Positions 7,616 to 16,769 of a stretch of 64,000 nt of DNA are shown here, one piece after another. Source of the DNA: an uncultured Eggerthellaceae bacterium (GTDB lineage Bacteria; Actinomycetota; Coriobacteriia; Coriobacteriales; Eggerthellaceae); contig CALUHI010000012.1 of assembly GCA_944320405.1 (NCBI GenBank), forward strand, positions 1-64,000, written 5' to 3'. The notes under the pieces were generated by a model. It made no database searches. It saw nothing but the letters and a program-made list of their open reading frames with translations, and was not told the DNA's origin. Numbering within the stretch: the stretch's first letter is position 1; every line of letters starts with the position of its first letter. The translations under genes were made by a program, and so were the position numbers.

Positions 7616-10468
7616 GTGCACGACGGTATGGGCAACACAGCTTCGATCATCGAAGCGTTCGAGAGAACCGCGCGACGGTTCCCGCAGCGGACGTGCTTCA
7701 CGTTCGTCGCGGCTGACGGCGCGGAGGTCGCCTATTCCTATCGTGAGGTGCGCATGCTGGCTGCCGCACTCGCGTGGCATCTGCGCCACCGGGGTGTCGC
7801 GCGCAACTCTGCCGTAGCCGTTGATCTTCCCAACTGCCCATTCTACGTGCTGTTGGCGCTGGCTGCTGCCTACGGAGGGTTTTTCCTGGTTGCACTCAAC
7901 AACCGGCTGACCGCAAGCGAAAAGCTCTCGCGCGTGCTTGAGCTCCAGCGCGCCGCCGGCATCCGCATAACATGCCAGGTAGACAGCGAGTCGGTCGACG
8001 ACTTCATGGCAAGCATCGCCGCCCTGCTGGCTGGCGACGACCCGCGCACCCGCGCCGGAGCCAACGATGCGCTTGCCCGCAGAAGCGCTCCGCACAATTC
8101 CCACGTCCGTTCGTCAGCGATGGGCCGCACCATCGCCGCAGCCGCTAAAGCGCGCTCGACGCGAGCATTGGGAAGGGCAAAACCGGGAATGGACGCTCGT
8201 CGCAGGCAAGATGCCATGGATCGGCAAGATGCCGTAGAGCTGGTGATGCATTTCGCAGAGCGCACATCCCGCACCTTCAACTTGGAATCCCGCGCGCTCG
8301 TGATGTTCACGTCGGGTTCCACGGGCAAACCGAAAGCCGTACCTTTGACCTGGGCTAATCTGTGCGGCTCCGCCCTTTCCGCAAACCGCTCCCTTGGGTG
8401 TGAAGGGCAGGGTGCCTGGCAGGCGATATTGCCGATGTTTCATGTGGGGGGCTTCCAGACCATCGTGCGCAGCCTGATGGGAGGCGTGCCATTCGTGCTG
8501 TACGAACGTTTCGATGCCGAGCGCGTTCTGCACGACGCTGCGGCGCGGCACCTCACCCATGTGTCGGTTGTCGACAAGATGCTCCAGGACATGCTTTCGA
8601 TCGTCGAACGCGAAGGAGACGAATCCCCCGAAGCCGCCGCACTGCGTGGATATCGCTGCATCCTTCTAGGCGGCGGCGCCCTCAACCAGAAAACGCTCGC
8701 GCGCGCAACAACGGCAGGCGCGCGCGTCTATGCAAGCTACGGCATGACCGAAACAGCGAGCCAGATTGCAAATTCGCTGGTGGACGGCAAGTTCGACGGC
8801 GGCATGGAGCTTCTGCCGGGCTACGCCGTGCGCGTGGTCGACCCCGACAGCGAGGGCTACGGAAAGCTGGCGGTGCGCGGGCCTGGCGTGACCTCTGGCT
8901 ACCTCAATGCCCAAACACCGCGAACGGTGGATAGCTTCCTTCTGACCGGCGACACTGCCGCGTTCGGCGACGGGCGCCTGTATCTGCGCGAGCGCACGCA
9001 GGACATGTTCGTATCCGGTGGTGAGAACGTCTACCCGTCCCAGATCCGCGCGGCGCTGCTGGCGCTTCCCGACGTGACCGATGCGCATGTGTTCGGCGCA
9101 CCTGACGAAAAGTGGGGGCGTCGCCCCATCGCGTTCGTGGAAAGCGCGCGGTCGAACCTTCCTTCGTCTGCCGACATTCTGCGCGAGCTGAGCCCTCATC
9201 TGGCAAAAATCTACCTGCCACGTGAGGTATACGTGACTGGCAGACTTCCGCGCACCGGCATCGGAAAACTCGACCGCACAGCGATCGAGCGCCGGTGGGA
9301 GCAGCGCATTGATGTGGAGAGTGTCACGTTGCACCGCATCCGGATTCCCTTTGCCCGCCCCTTCGCCACCGCGCGTGGCGTCATCAACCATCGCGATTCC
9401 CTCATCATCGAGGTGCGCGATCGCGAAGGCCGCACGGGTTTGGGCGAGTGCGTTTCGTTCGCAACCGATTGGTATCTGCCAGAAATCTTGGACGACGACG
9501 AGCGCGTGATACGCGACGTGCTGGCCCCCGCCGCTGTCCACGAAGTGTACTTGCATCCCAGTGAAGCATCCGCCTCGTTTGCGTCAAAGCGCGCGGCAGT
9601 GCGCTTCCCCATGGCGCGCGGCGCAATGGAGCCGGCGCTGTGGGATTTGTACGGGAAAATCGCCGGCAAGCCCTTCTGGAAGCTGATCGGCGGAGATGCC
9701 GCCTGCAAAGGCCGCGTGCCTGCTGGAGCGGTGGTGGGCATCGGAACGTCCGCCGAAACCGTGGAAGCGGTCCGTCGTTGCATCGACGCCGGCTACACCC
9801 GCGTGAAGCTGAAGGTGTCGCCGGGCGAGGCAGTGCGCGCTGCGCAGGCGGTTCGTGCTGCGTTCCCGCAACTTACCATCACGCTTGATGCCAACCAGAG
9901 CTTCATCGAAGAGGACATCCGACAGCTGCGCGCGCTGGACGAATGCGGCGCGGCATGGATCGAAGAGCCGCTGGATCCAAAGCGCGCACCCATGGATGGC
10001 CCGAGCGACGTGCTGGCGCGACTGGCACGGCTGCAGCGCCTGCTGAAAACGCCCATCTGCCTGGATGAGTCCATCGTGAAGCCAGGCGACGCCGCACGTG
10101 CGCTGCGATACCCCGAGCTGCGATGCTACGCGCTGAAGATCGCCAAGTTCGGCGGCGTGCAGCCGTCACTGGAATTTGCCGCAGCAGCGCTCGAACGCGG
10201 TTGCACAGTCTGGATGGGCGGCATGTACGACACCGGCATCTCCAAGCGCCTGCATGCCGCATTCGAAACGTTGCCGGGTATCGACATGCCTGGCGACGTG
10301 GGTGCCACCGCACGCTACTTCCCCACAGAAATATGCGACCCCGCCTACGAAGTGGCCGGTGGCCTGGTAAAGCTCAACCCCAAGGGGCACCGACACGGCA
10401 TCGGGTGCGACCTTGATCGCGCCGCACTCAAGGAAGTTTTGGTGCGCAGCGTCACCATCAAAGGCTAG
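7616..10468 (+). CDS. menE-menC: MenE-MenC fusion: o-succinylbenzoate-CoA ligase + o-succinylbenzoate synthase
   Basis: A single 950-codon frame joins two menaquinone enzymes. Residues 1 to about 560 are an adenylate-forming ligase (MenE): ATP loop LVMFTSGSTGKPKAVPLT, YASYGMTETASQ, and the C-terminal RTGIGKLDRTAI lysine region. From about residue 570 (nt 9323) an enolase-superfamily domain follows (MenC): VKLKVSPGE, metal ligands in TLDANQSF, WIEEPLD and CLDESIV, and ALKIAKFGGV. An unusual Ala/Arg-rich insertion sits near residues 125-210 of the ligase. Either GTG 7616 (GGAAG at 7607) or ATG 7628 could be the start. It catalyses two consecutive steps, MenC making the substrate of MenE. Confidence 0.92.
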   Translation: MHDGMGNTASIIEAFERTARRFPQRTCFTFVAADGAEVAYSYREVRMLAAALAWHLRHRGVARNSAVAVDLPNCPFYVLLALAAAYGGFFLVALNNRLTASEKLSRVLELQRAAGIRITCQVDSESVDDFMASIAALLAGDDPRTRAGANDALARRSAPHNSHVRSSAMGRTIAAAAKARSTRALGRAKPGMDARRRQDAMDRQDAVELVMHFAERTSRTFNLESRALVMFTSGSTGKPKAVPLTWANLCGSALSANRSLGCEGQGAWQAILPMFHVGGFQTIVRSLMGGVPFVLYERFDAERVLHDAAARHLTHVSVVDKMLQDMLSIVEREGDESPEAAALRGYRCILLGGGALNQKTLARATTAGARVYASYGMTETASQIANSLVDGKFDGGMELLPGYAVRVVDPDSEGYGKLAVRGPGVTSGYLNAQTPRTVDSFLLTGDTAAFGDGRLYLRERTQDMFVSGGENVYPSQIRAALLALPDVTDAHVFGAPDEKWGRRPIAFVESARSNLPSSADILRELSPHLAKIYLPREVYVTGRLPRTGIGKLDRTAIERRWEQRIDVESVTLHRIRIPFARPFATARGVINHRDSLIIEVRDREGRTGLGECVSFATDWYLPEILDDDERVIRDVLAPAAVHEVYLHPSEASASFASKRAAVRFPMARGAMEPALWDLYGKIAGKPFWKLIGGDAACKGRVPAGAVVGIGTSAETVEAVRRCIDAGYTRVKLKVSPGEAVRAAQAVRAAFPQLTITLDANQSFIEEDIRQLRALDECGAAWIEEPLDPKRAPMDGPSDVLARLARLQRLLKTPICLDESIVKPGDAARALRYPELRCYALKIAKFGGVQPSLEFAAAALERGCTVWMGGMYDTGISKRLHAAFETLPGIDMPGDVGATARYFPTEICDPAYEVAGGLVKLNPKGHRHGIGCDLDRAALKEVLVRSVTIKG

Positions 10469-10563
10469 CGGATTCGCTCGATAACAGGCACCTGCGAGAA
10501 GAAGCACAGCGCCAAAAGCCCGATAGCGGCGATAGGGGCAATGATGTGCATCGCGAGTTTCAT
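10465..10563 (-). CDS. Possible 32-residue single-pass membrane peptide
   Basis: A short frame beginning MKLAMHIIAPIAAIGLLAL and ending in a basic VIERIR tail. It is preceded by a strong ribosome binding site (GAGGAAAGGAACCACC before the ATG at 10563). One hydrophobic helix covers about residues 5-22. Its stop overlaps the menC stop tail-to-tail by 3 bp. It resembles other short membrane peptides only in general form; no family is recognised. Size alone makes it uncertain. Confidence 0.45.
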   Translation of the reverse strand: MKLAMHIIAPIAAIGLLALCFFSQVPVIERIR

Positions 10564-10668
10564 GGTGGGTTCCTTTCCTCGACCTTTCGATGATTCGAGA
10601 ATACGTTCCCCACCTTGCAGCAACCTTGCGCACGGCTTTCGGTTCGCTTTCGTTTTATCCGTTATGCG

Positions 10669-11514
10669 TTACGCCAGAACCTTCTTGAGCTCTTCGACGT
10701 ATGCGCTGGGCGCTTCCAAATGGATGTTGTGTCCAACGTCGGGAACCACGCAAACCTGCGCGTCTGGCGCCGCAACGCTCACCTCTTCTGCCAGTGCCGC
10801 ATATTTCGCGTCAAGCGCTCCGGCAAGGTACATGATTGGGAACCGCTTCGCCGCGTGTGCCAAAAACGCCAGCGCCGTCGACTTCCCTGCCTGGGCATGC
10901 TGTCCCCAGCCCTCAAGCTGCAACGCCACGCCTTCTGGATCGTTGTTCGCTCTGCCAGCGCGAAGCGCTTCGCGGATGGGAGCAGGAAGGGAGGCTTGTG
11001 TGGCGAACAGGGGAAGCGTTGCCCACCACTCCATGAACGTTTCCACGCCCTCGCTTCGCACGCGCTGCGCCCAGGCGGCGTTGCGCTGGCGAAGGGTTTC
11101 GCGCTGCGCCTGATCGGCCGGGCCCAAGCCCGCGCTTTCCAGCACCAAACCTGCCAGCGGAAGGCTTTCATCACGCAGCGCGGTTCCCAAGGCGATGCGT
11201 CCGCCCAGGGAATAGCCGACAAGAACAGGAGCGGCACCCGTTCGTTCGAACACGCTGCGAACGACGTGCGCGACATGGCGACATGCGGCATCGAAGGGGT
11301 CGGTAGAACGATCATCCTCTTGCAATGAAACGGAGCCGCCTTCGGGTTCCCCTTTGCGCGCAAGCTGCAGTGCGAGCCGCGAGAGATCCACGGCAACAGC
11401 CTCGAACCCGCAGGCCAAAAGCTTGTCGGCTACCTCGTTCCACGAATCAGGATGCTGCGCGAATCCGTGCAGCAGCACAACAGGACGGCGACTCGCGCTA
11501 TTTCCAGAATCCAC
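10669..11514 (-). CDS. menH: Alpha/beta hydrolase, MenH-like SHCHC synthase
   Basis: 281 residues with the alpha/beta hydrolase fold: VVLLHGFAQHPDSWNEV near the start, nucleophile elbow LVGYSLGGRIA (Ser), and the C-terminal VPDVGHNIHLEAP with the catalytic His. MenH eliminates pyruvate from SEPHCHC to give SHCHC, between MenD and MenC. The start overlaps the end of menD by 17 bp, the arrangement that points to MenH rather than an unrelated hydrolase. The length is slightly above typical MenH, with an insertion after the first strand. Confidence 0.85.
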   Translation of the reverse strand: MDSGNSASRRPVVLLHGFAQHPDSWNEVADKLLACGFEAVAVDLSRLALQLARKGEPEGGSVSLQEDDRSTDPFDAACRHVAHVVRSVFERTGAAPVLVGYSLGGRIALGTALRDESLPLAGLVLESAGLGPADQAQRETLRQRNAAWAQRVRSEGVETFMEWWATLPLFATQASLPAPIREALRAGRANNDPEGVALQLEGWGQHAQAGKSTALAFLAHAAKRFPIMYLAGALDAKYAALAEEVSVAAPDAQVCVVPDVGHNIHLEAPSAYVEELKKVLA

Positions 11515-13351
11515 CCAGACGCTCCTTCAGGCCTCGCAGCGGCGTGAGCACTTCCACCAAGCTGATGCCGGGTTCATCCAGGCTCTCGCGATAGCACCGT
11601 CTGAGTTCATCGACCGAATTCGCACGGCGGTAAGGCACATGAAATGCCTTGGCGGCGTGTTCGAAATCGACGTTTTGCGGCGTGAGGAACAGACGCTCAA
11701 AATACGGATCGTCGGAGGCCTGGGGAAGCATGTCGAAGATCGCGCCGCCGTCGTTGTTCAACAGAACGACCACCAAACTCGCATGCGAACCTGAATGGTT
11801 GCTCAGGAGCTCGTTCTGGAGCGATAGCGCGTTGATGTCATGCTGAAGCGTGAGGTCACCGGTGATAAGCACGGCTTTCCCGAATTCCTGCGCCGCCCCA
11901 ATGGCGGTTGAGAGCGTGCCGTCGATGCCGTTCTGCCCGCGGTTCGCCATAGCGCACAATGGCGCGCTCCCACGGCGCAGGAAGGTGTCCAGGTTGCGCA
12001 CGGTCATGGAATTGGCGGCGAACAAGCATGCGCCTTCCGGGCTCTCTTCGATGATGGATCGAATCGTCGCGCCTTCATGGAGCAACCCACTGGCACTCAC
12101 CTCACTCGAAGCGCTGCCGAGTTCGGCGTCGATGCGAGCGCGGGCATCATTGTTGCGCGCAATCCATTCATCCAGAAATGCTTGCTGAACGGAGTCTGCC
12201 GAATCCGTCGAAGGCGTCGTTTGGCGTATGAACTCAAGCGGCGTCAGCGGAATAAAGCAGTCAGTCATCGCATTGAAATCGCGCGTCTCACCCGCATCCA
12301 CAACCACAGCGAACGCGCCAGAGGAGGCGATCTTCGTGGTAGTTCTTTTCGACACGGGCCACCGGCCGAACCGGATGACGACTTCCGGCAGAGGACAATC
12401 GTCGCGACCGAACACCGCATCGTAGGCATCAATGACGTGCGGCTGGTCGACGGCGCGCATGCCCGACAAGGGATCGGCCAAAAGCAGAAGGCTCCACGAA
12501 TGTGCCCACGCTGCCACTTCGCGTGCCTGCGCAAGCGTTGAGCACGTGCCCTCGCCCGCCAAAACGAGCGCCCGCTTGCCGGCGAGCAGTTCCGCCAAGC
12601 GTGATGCACCGCCGCTGAAAGGCGCTTCGGGCTCCCCGAGCAGCTCCGCAGCGCTCGGTCGCCTTCCCACCGTGAATGCGTCAAGCTCGGAGTCGGATTG
12701 GGAGGCCACCGCATCAGCAGCAGGGAAATCGGGCTTCAACGGCTCATCGAAGGGGAAATTCAGATGCACCGGGCCAGCCAGGTGCTCGCACGCACGCGAG
12801 GCGACCTGCTGCGAACCGTCGCTCTCCCATATTCGATGGGCATCCGTCGCAGCAATGACTGCCTCGCGTGCCGCCTGGCGGGCAAACGCGATTCCACGCG
12901 CATCGGCCATGGGCTCGGGCATTGCGCGGAATGCGCGGACGTGGTTGCCGTACAGGTTGAGCTGGTCGGTTGTCTGCGGAGCACCCAACCCCTGAAGGCG
13001 CGGCGGCCGATCGCCCGTAAGAACGATCAGCGGAACGCGCGAGGTCTCGGCCTCGATGACCGCAGGGTAGTAGTTCGCGGTTGCCGTGCCCGATGTGCAG
13101 ACAAGGGCGACGGGGCGGCCTGTGGCTTTCGCCATGCCCAAACCGAAGAACGCCGCACCGCGCTCGTCAACATCAACGTACACGCGAAGGTCGTCGGGAC
13201 GGCGGCAGCTCAGCTCGAACGCCGCCATCGCCAACGGGGTGGAGCGCGAGCCAGGGCTCACCACCACCGCCCGCACCCCGCACCGCACCAGCTCATCAAA
13301 AAACGACCCCACCCACAGCGCCACGGTCTGCCCACATGTCAATTCAGCCAC
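11498..13351 (-). CDS. menD: SEPHCHC synthase
   Basis: 617 residues from a GTG at 13351, which follows AAAAGGAGTG at good spacing; a longer reading from 13405 would start inside the 165-bp repeat and is rejected. This thiamine-diphosphate enzyme adds 2-oxoglutarate to isochorismate. Signs are VVVSPGSRSTPLAMAAFE, the ThDP glutamate region DVDERGAAFFGLG, LTGDRPP, NRGQNGIDGTLSTAIG and GDLTLQHDINAL, ending with the NNDGGAIFDMLP cofactor motif. It is read after menF and overlaps menH. Confidence 0.96.
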   Translation of the reverse strand: MAELTCGQTVALWVGSFFDELVRCGVRAVVVSPGSRSTPLAMAAFELSCRRPDDLRVYVDVDERGAAFFGLGMAKATGRPVALVCTSGTATANYYPAVIEAETSRVPLIVLTGDRPPRLQGLGAPQTTDQLNLYGNHVRAFRAMPEPMADARGIAFARQAAREAVIAATDAHRIWESDGSQQVASRACEHLAGPVHLNFPFDEPLKPDFPAADAVASQSDSELDAFTVGRRPSAAELLGEPEAPFSGGASRLAELLAGKRALVLAGEGTCSTLAQAREVAAWAHSWSLLLLADPLSGMRAVDQPHVIDAYDAVFGRDDCPLPEVVIRFGRWPVSKRTTTKIASSGAFAVVVDAGETRDFNAMTDCFIPLTPLEFIRQTTPSTDSADSVQQAFLDEWIARNNDARARIDAELGSASSEVSASGLLHEGATIRSIIEESPEGACLFAANSMTVRNLDTFLRRGSAPLCAMANRGQNGIDGTLSTAIGAAQEFGKAVLITGDLTLQHDINALSLQNELLSNHSGSHASLVVVLLNNDGGAIFDMLPQASDDPYFERLFLTPQNVDFEHAAKAFHVPYRRANSVDELRRCYRESLDEPGISLVEVLTPLRGLKERLGGFWK

Positions 13352-13393
13352 TTGGAACACTCCTTTTGTTCTTTTCCCACCAGGTTGAACAAC

Positions 13394-13616
13394 CAGGTTG
13401 AACATAAGCAGCTGAGGGTTTCTGTGGTGCCGAAGATTCGTGGGATCGCCGGGGCGAAGCGTACTTCGGTACGCGAGTCCCGGGGATCGCGCGAAGATTC
13501 GGTGCCACAGGAAGCCTCAGCGGACGAGGAGTTCCGGCGGTCGGCAGACCGCCGGAACTAGTTGAACGGAAGCCTCAGCGGACGAGCCGTTCCGCGGGCC
13601 GGCAGGCCCGCGGAAC
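13394..13616 (-). repeat. 165-bp structured element, copy 1, plus duplicated 58-bp end module
   Basis: Bases 13394-13558 are a 165-bp element also found at 33946-34110, 36874-37038 and 55529-55693. Its long stem (CTGAGGGTTTCTGTGG with its complement near 13500-13520) encloses GCGTAC-TTCG-GTACGC, and a separate end hairpin has the loop GGCA (13531-13558). Bases 13559-13616 repeat the end module (CCTCAGCGGACGAG plus a hairpin) with a different but still paired stem. The outer hairpin overlaps the menF stop codon by one base. It fills the space between menF and menD. Confidence 0.9.
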
Positions 13617-14860
13617 TAGTTAAACCCGTCAAGGATGGTTTTCAGCTTTAACCCGATTTCGTCGAATTCGGCGTCGGCGTCGCTTCCGGCAACGATGCCG
13701 CAGCCGGCGTAGAGCCAGCCGACCTCACCGTCGAACACACCGGTTCGCAACCCCACGGAGAACTCGCCGTCACCGGCACCGTCGATGTAGCCACATGCGC
13801 CCGCAAAGAAGCCGCGGTTGTACGACTCAATCCGGCGGATGAGCATGCGCGCTTCACCAACGGGCGTGCCGGACACAGCAGGCGTAGGGTGAAGATCGCC
13901 CATGAGCTCCCAAAGGCTCATCCCGTCAAGGATGCGCGCATGGGCGGGAGTGTGCAAGTGCTGCACATGCGTCAAGGGCATGATCTGCGGCGTTTCGGGA
14001 ACGTCGACGTCATAGCAGACACGACGAAACACCTCGCGCACATGGCGCACAACATAGTCGTGTTCGGCGCGGTTTTTCGCATCGTCCATCAGTTCACGCG
14101 CCAGGCGCGCGCCTTCTTGCGGAGAGGCGCCGGCGGGGCAGGTGCCCGCCAAACACATGCTCTCGACGCGATCCCCCTCTTTGCGCACGAGCAACTCGGG
14201 CGTGCATCCGCAGAAGAACACATCGGCGTAACGGTACAGAAGCACTGTTCCGCGCGCGTCGCCGTCAATCAGATTGACCAGCACATCCTTCGACGAAAAC
14301 GGTTCGTCGGCGATCAGCTTTTGACGGCGCGACAGCACCACCTTGCCCACAACGCCGGAATCGATCGCCTCGAGCGCTTCCCCAACCGCGCGGCGCCAAT
14401 CCTCGCGAGAGTCAGCTTCGATGCGATAGGGGATGGTGCGACGTGCGCGCTTCGGCGCGGCGGCCGCTTGACGTAAAAAGCGCGCCACGCGTCCGTGGTA
14501 CACCGGACTCAATGAGTTCACCTGCAAAAACGTCCCCGATTCGTTCTGCACCAGCACGATCTCGGGAAGCATGAACCGCAGGCGCGGAAACGCCTCGAAC
14601 AAAGCATCGGTAGGAGCGGGGTTTTCGGCATCGAAGCGGTTGAACGAGAAGAACACCGGCTGCACGCAAGCTGGACCTTCCAGTTCGCAGTCAACGCCTT
14701 CGAGCGAAGGCAACGCAATGCAGCGGCCAAGCCCCATGAAGCGGCGCGGGGCGTCTTTTCGGTAGTACACGAACTGATCGGTGAAGCCCTTCTGCATCAC
14801 GCAGAAGGCATCGACGATGTCGGAATGGATGGCTACCGAGCTTGAATAGATCTTCGTCAC
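13616..14860 (-). CDS. menF: Isochorismate synthase
   Basis: 414 residues from GTG 14860 (GGAAAGG seven bases upstream). It belongs to the chorismate-binding enzymes: GVVGKVVLSRRQKL, LLYRYADVFFCGCTPELLVRKEGD, THVQHLHTPAHARI, TPAVSGTPVGEA and GEFSVGLRTGVFDGE...LYAGCGIVAGSDADAE. It makes isochorismate from chorismate as the first committed menaquinone step. An upstream in-frame start at 14902 would add 14 residues with no ribosome binding site. The stop abuts repeat copy 1, and menD follows. Confidence 0.94.
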   Translation of the reverse strand: MTKIYSSSVAIHSDIVDAFCVMQKGFTDQFVYYRKDAPRRFMGLGRCIALPSLEGVDCELEGPACVQPVFFSFNRFDAENPAPTDALFEAFPRLRFMLPEIVLVQNESGTFLQVNSLSPVYHGRVARFLRQAAAAPKRARRTIPYRIEADSREDWRRAVGEALEAIDSGVVGKVVLSRRQKLIADEPFSSKDVLVNLIDGDARGTVLLYRYADVFFCGCTPELLVRKEGDRVESMCLAGTCPAGASPQEGARLARELMDDAKNRAEHDYVVRHVREVFRRVCYDVDVPETPQIMPLTHVQHLHTPAHARILDGMSLWELMGDLHPTPAVSGTPVGEARMLIRRIESYNRGFFAGACGYIDGAGDGEFSVGLRTGVFDGEVGWLYAGCGIVAGSDADAEFDEIGLKLKTILDGFN

Positions 14861-14956
14861 GGAACGGCCTTTCCGTCGGGCAGGGAAAACGGCTGACAAC
14901 AAAAGCGGGCGCGTGGAGCGGCAGCCCGCCCCGCGCGCCCGCGCATTGCCGCAGCG

Positions 14957-15229
14957 CTAGATTTTGTACATGTACTGGAACACGTCTTCGCGCTGGATGA
15001 TCACCTGCATGCCGAGATCCTCGCCAACACCCTTCAGCGTTTCCTGCACGGTGTTGAAGTCGGCAACCTCTACATCGAGCGTGACCATCATGGTCATCGA
15101 GAAGATGTTGCCGTTCAGGATGGTCTGGCTGATGTCGTCGATGTTCGCGCCGCAATCGGAAAGGGCGGTGGACACCTTCGCGACGATGCCGCTACGGTCT
15201 TTTCCGAGGACCGAGACAACGCACTTCAT
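14957..15229 (-). CDS. ACT domain protein (UPF0237 type)
   Basis: 90 residues starting MKCVVSVLGKDRSGIVAKVS, the pattern of stand-alone ACT proteins related to GcvR, then NIDDISQTILNGNIFSMTMMV and a C-terminal DVFQYMYKI. Such proteins bind small ligands, often amino acids, as regulators; in many Gram-positives the gene precedes a UPF0210 gene, which is absent here. AACGAAAGGAACAAGCC precedes the ATG. The next gene on this strand is menF, 96 bp away. Confidence 0.9.
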   Translation of the reverse strand: MKCVVSVLGKDRSGIVAKVSTALSDCGANIDDISQTILNGNIFSMTMMVTLDVEVADFNTVQETLKGVGEDLGMQVIIQREDVFQYMYKI

Positions 15230-15319
15230 GGCTTGTTCCTTTCGTTGGGGCTGAAGGCTCCTGATCACCTTATCAGACTTGCGGCGGCATGGCGCGCGCG
15301 CCTGACGAGGGGCGTCGTT

Positions 15320-15880
15320 TTAACGGAAAATGAGCGAGAGCGCTTCCTCTCGCGTCTTCTGGCTGCTTTGGAACGCGCCGCGCACGGCGCTCGTCACCGT
15401 TTTCGAGCCAGGCTTCTTCACGCCGCGCATGCTCATGCACAGGTGCTCGGCCTCCAGCACCACGATGGCACCCTGGGGCTTCAGCTCGCGCACCAGCGTG
15501 TCGGCGATCTGCGAGGTCAGGCGCTCCTGCACCTGAGGGCGCTTGGCGTACACGTCAACCAAACGCGCCAGCTTGGAAAGTCCGCACACACGACCGTCTG
15601 CCGCCGGGATGTAGGCCACATGCGCCATGCCGAAAAACGGCACCAGATGATGTTCACACATGGAGTAGAACGGAATGTCGCGCACGAGCACCATTTCCTG
15701 ATGATGTTCGTCGAAGGTTTTCTGGAAATGCTCGGCGGGGTCCTGCTCCATGCCCGCAAACACTTCTTGGTACATGCGCGCCACGCGTGCCGGCGTCTCG
15801 CGCAAGCCCTCGCGGTCAGGGTCTTCCCCGACCCCTTCCAGGATCATCCGAACGCCTTGCTCGATCTTCTGAATGTCCAT
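15320..15880 (-). CDS. folE: GTP cyclohydrolase I
   Basis: 186 residues starting [20 protein letters not shown]. The zinc and catalytic residues are visible in [14 protein letters not shown] and in [13 protein letters not shown] with its Cys, and [13 protein letters not shown] is conserved. It converts GTP to dihydroneopterin triphosphate for folate. No other folate gene is nearby. Start 15880 has GGAAAGGAACG upstream. A longer reading would translate the 33-bp hairpin at 15902-15934 and is rejected. Confidence 0.96.
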   Translation of the reverse strand: MDIQKIEQGVRMILEGVGEDPDREGLRETPARVARMYQEVFAGMEQDPAEHFQKTFDEHHQEMVLVRDIPFYSMCEHHLVPFFGMAHVAYIPAADGRVCGLSKLARLVDVYAKRPQVQERLTSQIADTLVRELKPQGAIVVLEAEHLCMSMRGVKKPGSKTVTSAVRGAFQSSQKTREEALSLIFR

Positions 15881-15901
15881 GAAACACGTTCCTTTCCGAA
15901 A

Positions 15902-15934
15902 AATGAGAAAAAGCGACTGTCCCTTTTTCTCATT
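15902..15934. repeat. 33-bp AATGAG hairpin, copy 1
   Basis: AATGAGAAAAAG (15902-15913), a 9-nt spacer containing GACTGTCC, then the exact complement CTTTTTCTCATT (15923-15934). It overlaps the TAA stop of the exonuclease III gene (15933-15935) by two bases, and its T-rich arm resembles a terminator. Copies occur at 27840-27872 and 33905-33937. Confidence 0.9.
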
Positions 15935-16721
15935 ACAGGGCGATTTCGAGGCCGACGGGGCAGTGGTCGCTGCCGAACACTTCGTTGTAGATGCTGGCAG
16001 ATTCAACGCGAGGAGCAAGCTCGTCGCTCACCAGGAAGTAGTCGATGCGCCATCCGGCGTTGTTCTTGCGCGCGTTGAAGCGGTAGCTCCACCAGGAATA
16101 GGCTCCGACAACGTCCGGGTGCAGCAGGCGGAACGTATCAGTGAAGCCGGCATCCAGCAGCTTGGTGAACTTCTCGCGCTCCTCGTCGGAAAAGCCTGCG
16201 TTGCCGCGGTTGGGGCCTGGGTTCTTCAGGTCGATCTCCTGATGTGCCACGTTGAAGTCGCCGCACATCACCACCGGCTTGGGCCGTGCCTTTTGCGCAC
16301 CAGCAGGAAGGCTGCCCGCTTCGAGCCCTTTGCAGAAGTCGCGGAAGGCGTCGTCCCAGGCCATGCGATGGTCGATGCGCGCAAGCTCGTTCTGCGCATT
16401 CGGGGTGTACACGTCAACGAACCACAGCTCGGGGAACTCCAACGCCACGATGCGACCTTCGGTATCGAGCGCATCGTCGCCAAGACCGTGGACCGTTTGC
16501 AGCGGCTCTCGCTTCGAGAACACAGCCGTACCCGAATAGCCCTTCTTCTGGGCATAGCTCCAATACATGTTGTAACCGGGAAGCTGCAGATCGACCTGCC
16601 CTTCCTGAAGCTTGGTCTCCTGAAGGGCAAACACGTCCGCATCGAACTCGGCGAAGATGTCCTCGAATCCCTTTTTCAGCACGGCGCGCAGGCCGTTCAC
16701 ATTCCACGAGATGAAGCGCAT
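15933..16721 (-). CDS. xth: Exodeoxyribonuclease III (AP endonuclease)
   Basis: 262 residues of the EEP nuclease fold. Catalytic landmarks are [13 protein letters not shown] (Asn), [12 protein letters not shown] (metal-binding Glu), [16 protein letters not shown] (Asp, Asn) and the C-terminal [10 protein letters not shown] (Asp, His). It repairs abasic sites and degrades 3' ends of duplex DNA. The full length is typical. Its stop codon runs into the 33-bp hairpin, and folE follows. Confidence 0.95.
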   Translation of the reverse strand: MRFISWNVNGLRAVLKKGFEDIFAEFDADVFALQETKLQEGQVDLQLPGYNMYWSYAQKKGYSGTAVFSKREPLQTVHGLGDDALDTEGRIVALEFPELWFVDVYTPNAQNELARIDHRMAWDDAFRDFCKGLEAGSLPAGAQKARPKPVVMCGDFNVAHQEIDLKNPGPNRGNAGFSDEEREKFTKLLDAGFTDTFRLLHPDVVGAYSWWSYRFNARKNNAGWRIDYFLVSDELAPRVESASIYNEVFGSDHCPVGLEIAL

Positions 16722-16769
16722 GGGCGCCTCCCTTCTTTCCGACGCGCATCGCAGGACGCATGCACGCTT

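Noticed and set aside
13352-13405. An 18-codon longer start for menD
   Set aside because: It would begin within the 165-bp repeat, while the GTG at 13351 has a well-placed AAAGGAG site and gives the usual MenD start.
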